Source: Isoetes taiwanensis
Taxonomy: Eukaryota > Streptophyta > Lycopodiopsida > Isoetales > Isoetaceae
NCBI GenBank assembly: GCA_021234155.1
Contig: JAJEKV010000003.1
Coordinates: 32,409,166-32,473,165, forward strand
DNA: 64,000 bases
Direction of reading: 5' to 3'
Part shown: positions 32,770 to 45,774 of the stretch, in pieces
How the letters are laid out: every line of letters starts with the position of its first letter
Position numbering within the stretch: the stretch's first letter is position 1
Notes under the pieces: generated by a model
Databases searched by the model: none
Told to the model about the DNA's origin: nothing
Seen by the model: the letters and a program-made list of their open reading frames with translations, nothing else
Program-made: the position numbers and the translations under genes

Positions 32770-33282
32770 TGAAAAACAATACTGTGGTTGCATTACAAAC
32801 AACAAAAATAACATGTGGGCAACTAAACGAAAACTATGCTAAAAAATACATGTAAAGACCATACATTGGTTTTAGGAAAAACAATACGTGGTTGCATTAC
32901 AAACAACAAAAATAATATGTGGACAATTAAAGAAAAACTCTGCTAAAAAATCCTACATGTAAAGACTATACATTGGTTTTAGGTGAAGACCACATTTAAA
33001 AACTATGTGATGTTTTTGTTTTTGAGTGAAAACTACACATAAAATTACGCGTTGTTTTTATCTAGAAACAACGGTGAAAATACACCTAAAAACTACGCAT
33101 TGTTTTCGTTTGAAAGCCACGCATGAAAACTATGCGTTGTTTGTGTGTGAAAAACCACAATAAAAAACTATGCGTTGTTTCTAGCATTTTCGGAACAATA
33201 CTATGGGTAATTTTTATGCGTTGTTTTTTGCCAAAAAAGACACAAAAAAACTACACATTGAGCAGATTTTGGGGTTATAGTG
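32770..33282 (-). repeat. CACTA right subterminal repeats
   Basis: Six or more copies of AAAACTAYGCGTTGTTT-like words and a duplicated ACAATAC-GTGGTTGCATTAC segment (about 32,780 and 32,882) precede the right terminal inverted repeat. Confidence 0.7.
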
Positions 33283-33285
33283 ATT

Positions 33286-36200
33286 CATTGCAAGCATTTG
33301 CCTATCAATGTACTCATTGTTGTGAAAAGCTGGAACCTACCCTTTTTACTAAATGCAGGTGGTGGTATAAGTGTTCTTATAGTATGCTTTTTGGAGGCTT
33401 GGACAAATTTTGCAGATGAATACAAGATAGAATTTTATTTATGCTGCCAATCAATTGGGTGGCCCAAGTATGTGGATGGCTAATGCATTCACTCCCTAGA
33501 GCAGAATGAGCCTCAAGCATTTTGTCGTAATTAACAAATGGAGTGGATGAAGCATTTCATGACAGTAGCATACCCACTCTGATGAATAAGTACATTCATG
33601 AGGCAGTTGAAATTGCTACAATATGTAGCACAATAACACGGGGTTTTAGGGGGATCTGATATGGATGCATAAATCACCATTCGTGGGACCATAGACCATA
33701 CCCCTAAAACAATTGAATAGTTGCATTGGTTAAAGTATACTTATTGGGATATTGATTTAATTTGGTAGAGATTCGAGTTTCCATATTTCATATTCGAATC
33801 TCCATATTTAATATTCTAAGAAACAGATAAAATTGTTTAGAAAGGAGAAGAAGTTGATGGTAGGGCACTAGGGCAGATAAGTAATGGGTTCCAAGGTAGG
33901 GCATGGGCCACAAGGCCATGAACACGAACAGTGTTTAGCAAATTAGAAACAAGGGATAGCGACTGTGGTTTTGGATTATTCGAGTAGGCCAGTACGACCC
34001 GAGAATGATTTGATAGGGGAATGGATGTCCTTATTTTATTGTTCGAATGAACAAATGCAGAAAGAAAGTAATCGGATTGGTTCGTGCCATATCTATGAAA
34101 AGGGATAACGAACACAACATTCTAAAACAGAGTTTTGTTGTTGTCGAAGACTGGCTAGTTCCAATGGTGGGACATAAGGGTATGAGAACACAAATGCAAG
34201 CACGCAGAACAAAGTTACAGATGCAGAGTCAGCTAGTTGGAGTAGATAAATCAGGATCAAAGGCTGCTGATTCAAGGCGGAACAGAATCAAACCGGAATT
34301 CAGATGTACTCCTAGTCGTGAGCATGCTCTCATTCCAAATAGGGTTAAAGATTTGGAAGTTAGAGCTATTATAGGATGTTTGAGACGTGAAGGTGTTAAG
34401 CTCGATCATTTGAAATCTGAAATATTGAAAATGGACAAGAAGGTATAAAGCATTGGTATGTATTGGCTAGAATTTTCCTTCTCTATGGCTGAATATGGGA
34501 ATACAGAATCAATCAAATTTTTACTAAAATAGGGCACTATCCATAAGGCCAATACCCAGCTATTCTTTCAGAAATGGATCCCAAAATTTAATCCCCAAAA
34601 GTTAGACGAATTATTCCAGCCAGTATCATGCTCTGTTCAATATAATCGTGACCCCATATTTAGATATGAGCTAATCTTGGTTTATGGACGTCTAGATATT
34701 TATGCTTATTGTATCTTTTGAAACCATGCACAGTTATATGGAAAGTGTTTTTTCTATTTTCGGAAGTAGAACCCCCTTTGGCAAAAATTCCTTCAGAAGT
34801 TATATATCTTTTCTAATATGAATAAAAAAACTAATGTTGCCTTTAAAAAAAAAGGGAAAAAAAAATCATATTCTAAGTCTAGAGACGAGTCCCCATATTT
34901 CATATTTATAAACCTTAGGGAAACTTGTATTTCATAGCTCGAAATCATAAGCACTCTCTTGTATAGAGATGAATCCCCATATCTCATATTCCAAAACTCT
35001 AGATAAACATGTATTTCATATTTCAAAATCATAGGGAACCCCAATCATAAATGAACATAATCGAAACGAGAAGAGCCTAGAGGTCTCAACATGCGGATTG
35101 GGCCATAGAATGGACCAATCCGATGATTGAGGTAGTCCAAGGTGCACCTCATTTAGAATATGTCATATCTTGGTGCAATGTAGGACCATTAAAAATGAGT
35201 GTCAAAATTAACAAAGAACAATTTCTGGCCCATAGAAGCATAGACAAATTTATTATAAGTAAATGTTGTCAAGAGGAGCCTGTGACACTCCCCGAATCAT
35301 ACGATGCTCCCATCATATAAAATAGGGGGAATTCCCCTCCCATGGCAACTCCATCACCAGGGAAAGGCCCTCCGTAACGCGGACCACTTGTGATAGCCAA
35401 GTGTCGGGAGGAAGGACACGGAGGTGTCAATCGTCCCACGCCTTCTATGGGAATCCTATATAGCGGAAGCGTACATACATGTTAGCATCTGACAACCATA
35501 CTAATAAATAATCTACCACCACGAAGGGTGATCCACCATCATCAATACATCTAACAACAGAATACCAACATAACAAAGGAAATGCACCATAAATGAGGGC
35601 TCTACCTCGGGCTCAGGCTCATGGGGGTCGATTGGCAGTCAAGGCCTCCGGATAACAGTAGACAGAAGTATAACATGGTGTTGGCTGGCATAGAACAATG
35701 GCTACAGTAGTCCACACCATCCGTCCCTCCTGTTCACACTTTGCGGATAAGTTGAATCGTGCTATGGCGTGGTTGTAGCCTTCCGGAGATGCAATCTCAT
35801 GGATTCATCTATGAAGTAGTGATGGAAAAAATGTGTGCACGGATTGGATGCGGACTATTCACCATGGCTCTCTGCACGCAATGATGACTTAATATCATTA
35901 GGGCATATTCCTTCTTTATGTTTATTCATCACCAGGGTCTTAGATTGAAGCGGGCAATTGCACCAGAGTTTTTTGGATGGGCATTCAGAACTGATTGTTT
36001 TAACTGCGGCATGGTTCCTTCTTGATTTTCCTTATCTACAGGAGCCACGAGAATTTTTCCAAAGTGTTTTTTCAGGGGACACAAGACATTGCGGTATAAT
36101 TTTGCTTTTAGAAAGAGAAGCATCAGGAAGTTTGTGATGTGATTTTTAAGATAGATTTTCTTGAATATGGCAGGCCTTTCCAGCCATTGTGATTAAAAAG

Positions 36201-36565
36201 TTAACTTATGCCATATTTTTGGTCCTCTTTTTGCACCTTATGTATTCTTAGTCAAGGCATCAAGAACCAACTATGGAAGAAGAGCATATAAAATATATAA
36301 TCAAATGATTCTTTGTCAAGACCCATCGATGTTTGAAACAAGAACTATTTTCGTTTTCATTTCTACAATATCCGGTTCAAGGTTGTGTGTCCATTCAAAT
36401 AATCTTCATTTGTGATATGTGGTATGCACTATGGAGAGGCTTACTTTTGACCTATGTTTTCATAACACAATGATTTTGACCTATGTTGATGCAGTCAAAT
36501 AGTAAAAGCAGATCAAGCAGATATGCTACAAAAAGTGGAAAGAACTATGCTACAAAAAGTGGAAA
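33286..36565. other. Unrecognised region with local repeats
   Basis: No gene is recognised. A 133-codon open frame at 34,047-34,448 (basic; ends LDHLKSEILKMDKKV) matches nothing I know. A two-unit repeat of about 80 bp with CCCCATATYTCATAT and TGTATTTCATA lies at 34,875-35,040. At 35,280-35,760 there is GC-richer DNA starting TGTGACACTCCCCGAATC, possibly part of an LTR-type repeat, though no partner copy was found. A 27-bp tandem duplication (CTACAAAAAGTGGAAAGAAC) is at about 36,520-36,570. Confidence 0.35.
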
Positions 36566-36764
36566 GAACTATCTGCTGTTTGTTATGGGACTTTGAGTGT
36601 CAATGGAACTATGCATGTGAAGCGTAACAGTTGTGCCTTCCCTGATATGCTATAGCAAGTTTTGTTCAAGAATATTTAATTTTTGGAACATATGCTATAG
36701 CAAGTTTTTGTTCAAGAATATTTAGTTTTTGGATTTTCCCCTTCTGGCTTACCGAATCATTGAT

Positions 36765-37260
36765 TCCTATAAGCCATGGTCTTATGTAGGGAAGGCACTC
36801 CTAGATCATCGTTGACCCTAAACCATGGTGACTCTAACCCATGGTCTTATGCAGGGAAGGCACTCCTAAACCATGCATAAGACCATGGTGACTCTAAACC
36901 ATGGTCTTATAAAGGGTAAAACCATGGTGACTCTAACCCATGGTCTTATGCAAGGGAAGCACTCCTAAACCATGCATAAGACCATGGTGACTCTAAACCA
37001 TGGTCTTATGTAGGGTAGGCACAACTGTTACGCTTCATATATGCGATAGCATATTTTTGTCTAAGAATATTCCGTATATGCTAAAGCATATTTTTGTCTA
37101 AGAATATTTAATTTTTTTGAATTTTGTCCTTCTGGCTTACAAAATTGTTGTTGACTCCTAAACCATGGTCTTAAATCTTAGGCTCCCTTGGAAAAGCGTG
37201 TTTGACCCATCTTATTGTTGTTGACTCCTAAACCATGGTCTTAAATCTTAGTCTCCCTTG
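36765..37260 (+). repeat. Hairpin satellite, short version
   Basis: Tandem units with ACCATGGTCTTATGCA and its complement TGCATAAGACCATGGT about 20 bases apart, so each unit can form a 16-bp hairpin. GTGACTCTAA spacers alternate. The array is about twice as long in copy 2 of the duplication. Confidence 0.88.
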
Positions 37261-37870
37261 GAAAAGCGTGTTTGACCCATCTTGATTTTCAGTGGACGGT
37301 TAGACTTGCACAACATAGAATATCTTGTGGTAGATTCTTTGGATTAACGGTCCAAATGATAAAGGGTGAGACGATTACTCAAGAAATAATAATTAATTTG
37401 CTGCCACGTGATAACTCAATTCTTGTGAGCAAAATATACCAACACGAAATTATGGGACTTCAGGTATTTTGACACCTCTGGACTTACATACACCTTCGTA
37501 ACAAAAAGAAAAATCGGTATTTTATAGCTTCCACGTGGTAACTTCGTTATTGTGTGTGACCAGAATAGAATATCACATGAAATTATGGGACGCATGCACA
37601 GCTTCATGCCCCACGTGGGAGGAGCAGAGACACGAACAACAAACAATTCTTGGTCTTCATGAAAATACACAACAAATACATAAGAGACAATCCGCAGATC
37701 AGTCAGAGGAGGCACATAGTGCTTCTTTATATTACAGAGAAAACTTACAGTGGATACATACAAACTTCATACAGAATTAACACAGCACTTTCGATCAAAC
37801 AGAAAATATACAAACGAAGGATTATGCTTTCTAAGAGAATATACATAATATACATGTTTTCATCACGACC

Positions 37871-38101
37871 CTAGTGATGATGCGGGCCACCGCCAGATCC
37901 TTTGGAGCCCGTTCCGGCCCCTTTGCCGGAAGAAGATTGGTGAGCACCTGAAGGGGGGCCTGAGTGCCCGCCTCCTCCTCCAGAGCCCTGGGCTACATTA
38001 TGGGCAGCGGAACTCTGGGCTCGAGCAGAGAAACTGCCTTTTCCACCACCTCCGCTCTTGGCTTCAGCAGACTGTATGCGTGAAGCCGCAGATTCGGACA
38101 T
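37871..38101 (-). CDS. Small SMP/LEA-like protein, copy 1
   Basis: A short Gly/Ser-rich protein. The start is best placed at MSESAASRIQS (38,101); an in-frame ATG eight codons upstream (38,125) is possible. The N-terminal AASRIQSAEAK and GSFSARAQSSAAHN words resemble plant seed-maturation (SMP)-type LEA proteins of small size, which are hydrophilic and accumulate under drying. That function is known for the family and inferred here. The C-terminal half is (G/S)-rich and ends PHHH. It is hydrophilic with no membrane segment. The copy at 61,639-61,869 differs at six residues and keeps the frame, which supports coding. Confidence 0.55.
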   Translation of the reverse strand: MSESAASRIQSAEAKSGGGGKGSFSARAQSSAAHNVAQGSGGGGGHSGPPSGAHQSSSGKGAGTGSKGSGGGPHHH

Positions 38102-39066
38102 TGGCGTCTTGCCCATCTTTCCCAAACTTTACCCAGCCCCTTCCAACTTCGGCCTTTTTGTATTTCATCGAGCAGCTTCTCGTCTCAACACAAAGACTGT
38201 GGGATATTTTCTCATTATCGGGTTCCAGGTATGTTAGCAGCCTCTTAAAGTGCTCTAGTTTTCGACTGTTTGGGATGCTTGTCCACACATAATAGGCTTG
38301 ACTGTTTTTCTTCACCAACTGTTCCAACAGTAATTCAACAGTGGCTTACAAGTGGTAGTCTCTTCATTACAATTGCAAACCATAGTCTTATGGCGGTAGT
38401 CTAGACCAGATGCATGCATCGTGCATCCCTTACAAAGGTAATCACAAATAGCGCCTTTGGGATCTCGCCAAGCTAGACCTACGCATTTCTCATCAAATGC
38501 GAAAGATCAATTCATAGTAGTTTTAATGTTCAGTTGATGCTTCAATATGTTACCTATCTCAGCCTAAGGCTTGCCCCTTGCACTTGCATGGCTATGACTT
38601 CTTTGTTACTTTGACCCCAGAAAAGACCCTGCTGGTTTTATCCTTGTTCATTCTTCATAAAGAATCATTACCATGGTCACTTGCTGTGGATATTGTCATT
38701 TGAAATGATGGAAGCCTGACAACCCAGTTTGTATTTGCTTATAAGAATGCACTTGTAAAGACTGAATATCCTCTTCTTCTTTCTTTTTTAAGGGATGTCA
38801 ATCTTATATTTACCACAATCATCATGGTACAATACTAATATAGCCAATACAAAGGTATGTGTGTGCCTTTTATATCATAGCAAATCAAAACCTATAGGCC
38901 TTCTATAAGCTTTCTTCTACGGAGTGGACAGGGGAAACCATGGCTGAGGATTGATCCTTTCAGCCCTCTCGATTGTTTTTGGTCTCCTTGCTACCTCTTG
39001 CTTCATCCTTTCCGAAGCATGATCGGGCTGGTAAAGTAGCTTCAGTTTTCTATCCGATAAAGATTC

Positions 39067-39220
39067 TTACAAGAACTTGGATTGGATGAAACTTCAAAAG
39101 TCATTGGATGTTTTGGTCTCTTTGAGCTAAAGGAGAATAAAATCTTACAAGAACTTGGATTGGATGAAACTTTAAAAGTCATTGGATGTTTTGGTGTCTT
39201 TGAGCTACAGAAGAATAAAT
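39067..39220 (+). repeat. 77-bp tandem duplication
   Basis: Two adjacent units start CTTACAAGAACTTGGATTGG and differ at a few positions. The same pair is present in copy 2 (62,850-63,000), so it predates the segmental duplication. Confidence 0.85.
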
Positions 39221-40114
39221 TTCGCACCGAAATTTGTGGTTGCTTCAGTTCAAACATGCCTCAGATTGTGGATGCCAGAGCTGCACGTCAGAGTATTGGT
39301 TAACAACATTGTTCTGGATGTAGACAGGACAGAGTATTTGAATTGCTTATTCAAACACAGTTGTTAAGGCCAAAAATCAACCGACTTGGTTAGAATGTTG
39401 TGGGCTACTCCATTTGCTATTTGCTCGCTCATAAATACCAGATTCTGTTGTTGTTCACACACCCATGCTTAGGTGTGCCAGACGAATTTTTGTAAAATAT
39501 TGTAGGATGTCAAATCCTGGAGTCATAAAAGCTTTGTCCTACTTTAAAGATGAGGTTTTAACATCTCTGAAAAGATCCATGTCGCTTGAGCTCCTCAGCA
39601 TCCCATGCGTTGGAGTAAATGCACTTATTACCACATCAGATGATGCATGGCTATTCTATATTACATGTCTTGTGACACAGCTCGAAATTAAGAGTTTGCA
39701 GCATCAATATATTCTGAACAAGTTGCCGAGAATGTTGCATACCAGTTCACAATAAAAATGGGCATCTAAAAGATCAAGATTTACTGGATTGTCCTGAACT
39801 AGGGAGAAACAAGATGTTGACACACAAAGGGTTGCCCTCATGAATGAGAAGTAGATGTATGTAGAAGTAATTCATGAGTTTTTCTGCCTCTGCGATGTTA
39901 CCTAAGCCTATCTGGCTGCTTAGATTTAGCATAATCTGAGGAGATGCCAAGTTCGTACATTAACTCATCATTTTTTCTGCATCTTGTTGTGTACGCCAAT
40001 CTAGAACAAATAGTCAGGCCAACTATAAGGTCAAGTATAGTCACCCCCATAGATGTCAAGATGTACTGAAGATGAGGTTTTCATCCCAAATGTCCAAAGC
40101 ATCTGGGTTAGAAC

Positions 40115-41380
40115 CCCAAAGTTTCAAGTGCATGCTAAGTTTGCACATTTTATCAAGTATGCGCAATGCCATGCAGGCCTGACGAGAATCTTCCCTATGT
40201 TATTGAGTATGATACTCCACACTCTCATGGAAGGCAGGTATTCAATTTCTATCATCAAACGCAATATCCAGCTTATAAAGACAGCAACGGTTTAGCAAGT
40301 TCGCTTGATTTTTTAGTTTAAGCTCATTCACCAGCTTCTCAGCACGTAGTAATGAAGAAGGGGATCCCTCAAGAGCAAGTTGCCATGTTCAAGGCAATCT
40401 ACATGTGCTCTAGTTTGATGTCTTTCATAAGCAGAGCTACCGGAAGATTGTGAGCTCAACTCTAGAGCAGTAGCAGTTTGGCTGTTATTGCAACGGAAGA
40501 AATTGAGGAAAAGAAGGGAAGAGTAAGACTGATATGAAATGAAAAAAACGAGCCAGCGTCTTTTCAAAGGATGGACACTGCATGAAAACATCATGTAACT
40601 GTTTTAGTCTTTGAAACATACAGCTTAATCTGTTCAGATCGTGTGGAAGCAAATGATCCAATCTAGTGGAAGAAGTTATGCCAGTTATATGTCCAAGTGG
40701 GAGTGTTGAAACGGTGTGTCCCTGCTGCTTGGTTCACTGACATGGCAGAGCCGTGTGATCTGGCACCCACATCTACAACTGTTATGGGCAATGTGTATTG
40801 CCTTGTGTCTATTTATGGATAGGCTAACTATAAGCAGGTTGCTCACCATTTTCTTGTCAATACATCTTAGTGTGAAGAACTGTAGCTTGTCAACCAACAT
40901 ACTGGCAGTAAATTGCCAAAATCAAGAAGTATCATAAGACTTGCATTGTTGCTTCTGCCATTTGGCATCATGAATAGGTCTGCATTCTGAAATGATACAG
41001 TAAATTATCACACCATCGCATCCATACAAGTCGTGATGGTCTGTTGCAGCTTACATCATAAAGCAAAGATGTAGGGCAATTACTTTACCTGCACATGTTT
41101 TGGACTCTGAACCTCCAAAGGAGTGGAACGGATATGGCCTATGAAGGTGACAAATTTTCAACATCTATAGTCTGAAATTTCTCGAACCTTCACAACTGGC
41201 AATATTCCTGCTGCCAGAAGGGGGGGAAAAATTAAGTGTACCTGCATATACGACATGTGTTTCTTTAATCGCTGGCCTTCCTAATAGGCATACTTCTAAC
41301 CAAATGTTCGAATGACCAAAATAAAACAATGAGATAGGAGTAACTACATGCCTCCCCTCTAAAAAGTAAGAATCCTTGTT
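40115..41380. other. Unrecognised DNA after duplication copy 1
   Basis: Short frames only. Because copy 2 is cut by the window end, part of this stretch may still belong to the duplication. No family is recognised. Confidence 0.35.
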
Positions 41381-41390
41381 TATATCTTAG

Positions 41391-41416
41391 GAAGGAAGGA
41401 AGGAAGGAAGGAAGGT
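41391..41416 (+). repeat. (GGAA)n microsatellite
   Basis: About six tandem GGAA units, similar to the array at 47,010-47,050, but no LINE-like sequence was seen beside it. Confidence 0.85.
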
Positions 41417-44400
41417 ACTTAGGGGAGGGAGCAAAATATCCCTAAGCAAATAGTAATGCAAGCCCCAGCTAATGCTATACTACTACCTTCTTGGGACTGA
41501 CAACATTAATAAAGGTTGCAAATTCGGGCCCCTAAAAGCAATATTTTAGATTGCAAACAAAAAAATAGAATTTCTGATACAGAATGATCAGGAAAAACCA
41601 CAAACGAATAATAAAATAGACAAGCACAAATGAATAAATAAAGGTTTGATATTAAGTCTGTCCGCAAGTCACCTCCGGATTGTTGCATGCACTTCTTGGG
41701 TTTGTTGAGGTGTAGCAACTACGCCGGTATCGATAGCCCAAAATGGGTTCGTATGCTATCAAAACATTATCCCAACTACTATGGGCGCTCATCTTAAAAA
41801 TATCAGTGGAAGCTTGCAATGCAAAATCCAGCCCAATGTTGATATGGGCAGAATGAGTTTCCCACGGACGGAGGAATTTTTAGGCATCCCAAAAGCCAAA
41901 ATCGTTAGCTGCACATTCGTATCAAAAATACAAAACTAGCAGTAGGGCAGGGTTGGGGTAAAGGTTGGATGGGTTTAAGTTAGGGGAGAAGGGTAGATGA
42001 AGGAAAAGAAAAGCAATAGGAGGAGAAAAAATTAGAAGGAAGCAGATAGGGTTGTGCTTGGTTGTTAGGGGGAAAGACGTTGCATTGAGATGACAATTCT
42101 TCTTATCTAGACACTTAGTGTCATTGAGATTTACACAAGGAGCCCAAAAAAGAACTATTATCTTTAACTAGTATCATATCATCTAAAAACCATGATATAT
42201 GTGGTTTTTTATGCATGAATTTACTTGATAAAAGAAAACCACATACTGTAGTGGTTTTTCAACGCCTATGATAGTTTATGATACAGTTTTATTGCTGATG
42301 GTTAGTGATATAGTGGTTTATTAAAATTGTTTGTGGTTTTTATGCATGCAACAGTGGTTTATTGAAACTAGTATGACTTATTAATCCCACCCCATGGTAA
42401 TTACATTGTCACAGACCAATGCTAAAATTTTTATTGCCCAAATTATAGTCTATGAATGTAAACTCGTACAACAAGCACTTAGACACATAGTCCTATTAGT
42501 TTAATCACCTTAACGTATTGGACAAAGAACTAAGATTACTTAATGACAACTAGTTTGGATAGACAATGAATGTAAAGCAAATTTCAAAAAACATAAATCG
42601 AAATTGATTTTTATCATCCTCATAGACCAAAAATAGTAGCATGAAATCAAATACAAGAAACACAATGTGGTCATTATTATGTAGGTTTACAAGGGAAAGT
42701 AACGAGCCTACTCCAAGGTCAATGTATCTACCCTAGGCGTAAGTATCGACGTCACTCAAGCATTCCTAAAATGTAATATGCTAGTGCAAGAGTGTAGAAA
42801 CCCAATGTGATTATACCAGTAGACTGCAGTTTGGGTGCCATTCTGACACATCGGGAGGGGCCCTACGACTGGCGATAGCCAGGAGCGGGTCTTCCATGTG
42901 TAAAAATGGCAGAGAAATTGCAGTTCCCCTATAATATGTGAAGATCATTTTCTTCTGATATAGGTCTGGCACCTCGTATGGTAAGGGCTATAGATGAAGA
43001 TATGAATCTAACAAATGTACAGGGTAAATCATGCGAGCTACAAATATGGAAGCATGAAAAAACAAATCGGCGAGCTCTGCAAACACGGAAGCAGATCCAG
43101 CGAGCTCCAACAGACCTGGTTCATTTGAAATCATTTTGGCAGTAACAGGTGGTTTGTGGTCGCAAGAGAGGGCGGCCGCAAACCCTAACGAAACCCTAAA
43201 TATCTACTGCTCTGAACCGATTAAGCCCTAAAATATTACCTGCTACGAACCGGTTAAGCGGAATGGAAGCCCCATAGAGTAGGCCCTGTGTCACGACCAA
43301 AATACACAGTGGGATAAAAATGATACCCAACTTCTATATTGTCTAAAGTTATAGCTGGTGGCAATATTGAGAAAATATATTCCTTGGCCAATTATTCCCT
43401 TACATTTTAAGCATACCATAATTTTAGGCTCATTGACATACTCACTATATGGGACATTAGGCACATGGTCCTATAGACATACAACCCCGTTGATAAAAGA
43501 GGCACCTAAATGTCCTTTGTTTTGGTGCAAAATTCTCTAGTTTTTAAGTTGTGATACATAACACCGTAGGTTGAGAAGAGTAGGTACATGGTCTTATAGA
43601 TATACATTTCCACTGATATAAAAGGCGTCCATGGTACAGAGTTCCTAGATTTCAAGTTGTGATAAACACCCTATGTTGCTCATATAGCTATACATCCCAA
43701 TTATGCTTTGTTGGGTGCAAGATTCATGGAATTTGTGTAATGTTTTTTAGGAACCATAGGAATGGGAATATTAAAGGAAAAGTCCAACTTCTACAATTAA
43801 GTTTGGATGCACCCACAATGGGATGCATGTTGCTTCATTCCATTGCAATGCATGGTTTTACACTCAACTAAAGCATGGTCTCATTCCTTCCATAAAGTTA
43901 GGGTTGCGTAAAATAAAAATGCATCCTAAAATTTATCCCTTCGTTCCATCCCACTTAATACCTATGTATATATATTGTCTTGTGTGGTCAGAGCTTATTG
44001 AAGTTAAGATTTTCATAGATTGGGTTGCGGGACAATGTTTTCAAATCTTATTGCCCTTTGAAGACTGCAGCTTTGAGCAAGTTAGGAAGGGTGTCATTTT
44101 GGACTTAGAGTTGCCATTGCCATTTAACAGAGCTCCAACATGGAGAACCCACATCAGAGATTGCAAAGTGATCTGCCTACATGGCAAAGAAAGCACATTT
44201 AAATGTTGCACCATGCAAAAAAAAAAAAAAATGGTCTCATCTTGGCCTCATGTTCTTAGTGTAAGAATCAATTAATAATGTGGGAATTTATAAAATGTAA
44301 TGGTATATTTGGCTCTTGACCTAACCCTAACGGAAATGACAATGAAATTTTCTTGCAGCCTTCTTCTGCGGACGCTCCTCATCTAACCCTAAAGACGAAT

Positions 44401-45770
44401 ACTTTTTGCCGCCGCTTTTTCTGCATATGCTTCGCTTCTATATTCAGCTATTTTCATTTCTTATAAGGAGGAGCAGCAGCACTGTAAGTAACATTGAGGG
44501 TTCGTCTCTGGTAAGCAGTGTCTTGGTGCTCTCTTCCGGTAAGTAGCATTAACTGTCTATCCGTGTATCCTTCTGTTTTGTGATGCAGATCAGTCCGTCT
44601 CCTCGAAGTTTCCTGCATTGTCTCGTTGCAAATAGCCCGGGAGAAAGCAACCCCATTAGTTGTGTTTCTCTCTTGCGGTAGGATATGTATGTGCCTAGAA
44701 CCAGATCTTGCAATTGTGGGCCTGTTTATTCCATGTTCATGTGTTTTGTTCTTCAGAAATCTTGTGTATTCTGTCAGAGTTCTGAAAAATCGTACTCAAA
44801 CATCTCTTTCTTTTTTTCCTTTGATCGGATTCTCCATGTTTTTTATCTAGATAATTTAGTTCAGAAGGTGATGTGATGTTTATATTTGGGCGATGTTTAT
44901 ATTTCTAGTTGCTAAGTACAAGATTATAGTGCAGATTAATGTTTATATTTCTAGAAATAAGAGAGAAAGCATGGCTTTGCTAAGTACAAGATTACATTCA
45001 GGTTTTTGGTCTCTTGACCCTCTTCGAAATCCTTGCTTGTTTTCTGCTAGGTTTTTCTCTTTATTTTATCAGACATCTTTAGTTCGTCATAGATGAGTAG
45101 TACCAATCATGTAAGGTCCTCCATTCTGGATTGCACTTTGCAGTTATAGTAACATAGTTTTTTTTTAAACTTAAAACAGTACTTGAGATTGATCTGGTGA
45201 CTTTGGAGATCCTAAATATTATAACTGTTAATCTTGGATGTTTGCAGAAGTCCATTACAGAGTCAAAGGATCAAATCCTTCTCACGAGTTGGAAGTATGA
45301 AGCGTTATTCAAGGTTGGATCTTCAGAAATTCCTCTGTTTGCTGTCTTATATTTAGTCATTGATAGTTTTGCAAAAATAGCTTTCGAAATTTGCATGCAT
45401 GATGTTACTATATTGCTTTTTTTTTTTGCTTTCGAGGTTGTTAATTTCTTCCCTTGTTGTTGGTAATATAGATCTTGTGATAAAATATTTGTATATTTCC
45501 CTTCATGGAATACTAATGCCAAATTATACAGGGTAATTGCTTCTTGAAACTCATTATGTGATCCTTTTCCATGTCGTTCTCCTTCACGTGTGTCTCTTAT
45601 AAAGGGTGTGCAGAAAGCGCTATGGTACTTTTCTTTCAGCTAATTATGTTTGTGATGATTTAATTTTATCCAGATGTTTTGGCATAAGCACGATAACATG
45701 GTTAAAATAAAACGTTACTCTGTTTGCAAAGATTTTGGTAAAGATCATAATTTAGCTGGGCTTTGAGAAG
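41417..45770. other. Unrecognised region, AT-rich
   Basis: GTGGTTTTT-type words cluster at 42,180-42,370. A GC-richer piece with AACCCTAA-like words lies at 43,150-43,260, and gene-leader-like DNA (CTAACCCTAA, CCGCCGC, GTAAGT words) at 44,340-44,620. A 150-codon frame at 43,823-44,275 (GQCFQILLPFEDCSFEQV) runs into a run of 13 A at about 44,218; a processed copy of some transcript is possible. No family could be named. Confidence 0.3.
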
Positions 45771-45774
45771 TGCA

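Larger units (their letters stand above)
25598..33282. mobile_element. Non-autonomous CACTA (EnSpm/CMC) element, 7.7 kb
   Basis: The left end reads CACTACAACCCCAAAATTTG and the right end, on the other strand, CACTATAACCCCAAAATCTG; about 20 of the first 24 bases agree. Both ends are flanked by ATT (25,595-25,597 and 33,283-33,285), the 3-bp target duplication expected of CACTA elements. Subterminal DNA on both sides has many short repeats of the kind AAAACTAYGCGTTGTTT. No transposase was found inside. The interior carries a minisatellite, a large foldback and exon-like GC-rich DNA. The intact TIR pair and matching TSD make the boundaries firm. Confidence 0.88.
36566..40114 (+). repeat. Segmental duplication, copy 1
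   Basis: This is directly repeated at 59,138-64,000, with only a few percent mismatches over most aligned stretches. It contains a hairpin satellite, an SMP-like gene and a 77-bp tandem duplication. It lacks the 0.6-kb insertion found in copy 2 and is shorter in the satellite and near 39,905-39,940. Copy 2 runs off the window, so the true right end is unknown. Confidence 0.92.

Noticed and set aside
34047-34448. 133-codon open frame
   Set aside because: There is no family, no promoter or splice context and no second copy. It is kept only as part of an unrecognised region.
39465-39755. 96-codon frame conserved in both duplication copies (also 63,244-63,534)
   Set aside because: Between copies, five changes alter residues and only two are silent, as expected for non-coding DNA. 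There is no recognisable family.
42180-42370. Second CACTA-like element suggested by GTGGTTTTT words (also 46,260-46,660)
   Set aside because: No paired CACTA ends or matching 3-bp duplications could be found.
43180-43205. Telomere-like AACCCTAA words
   Set aside because: Only two or three scattered units occur; there is no tandem array.
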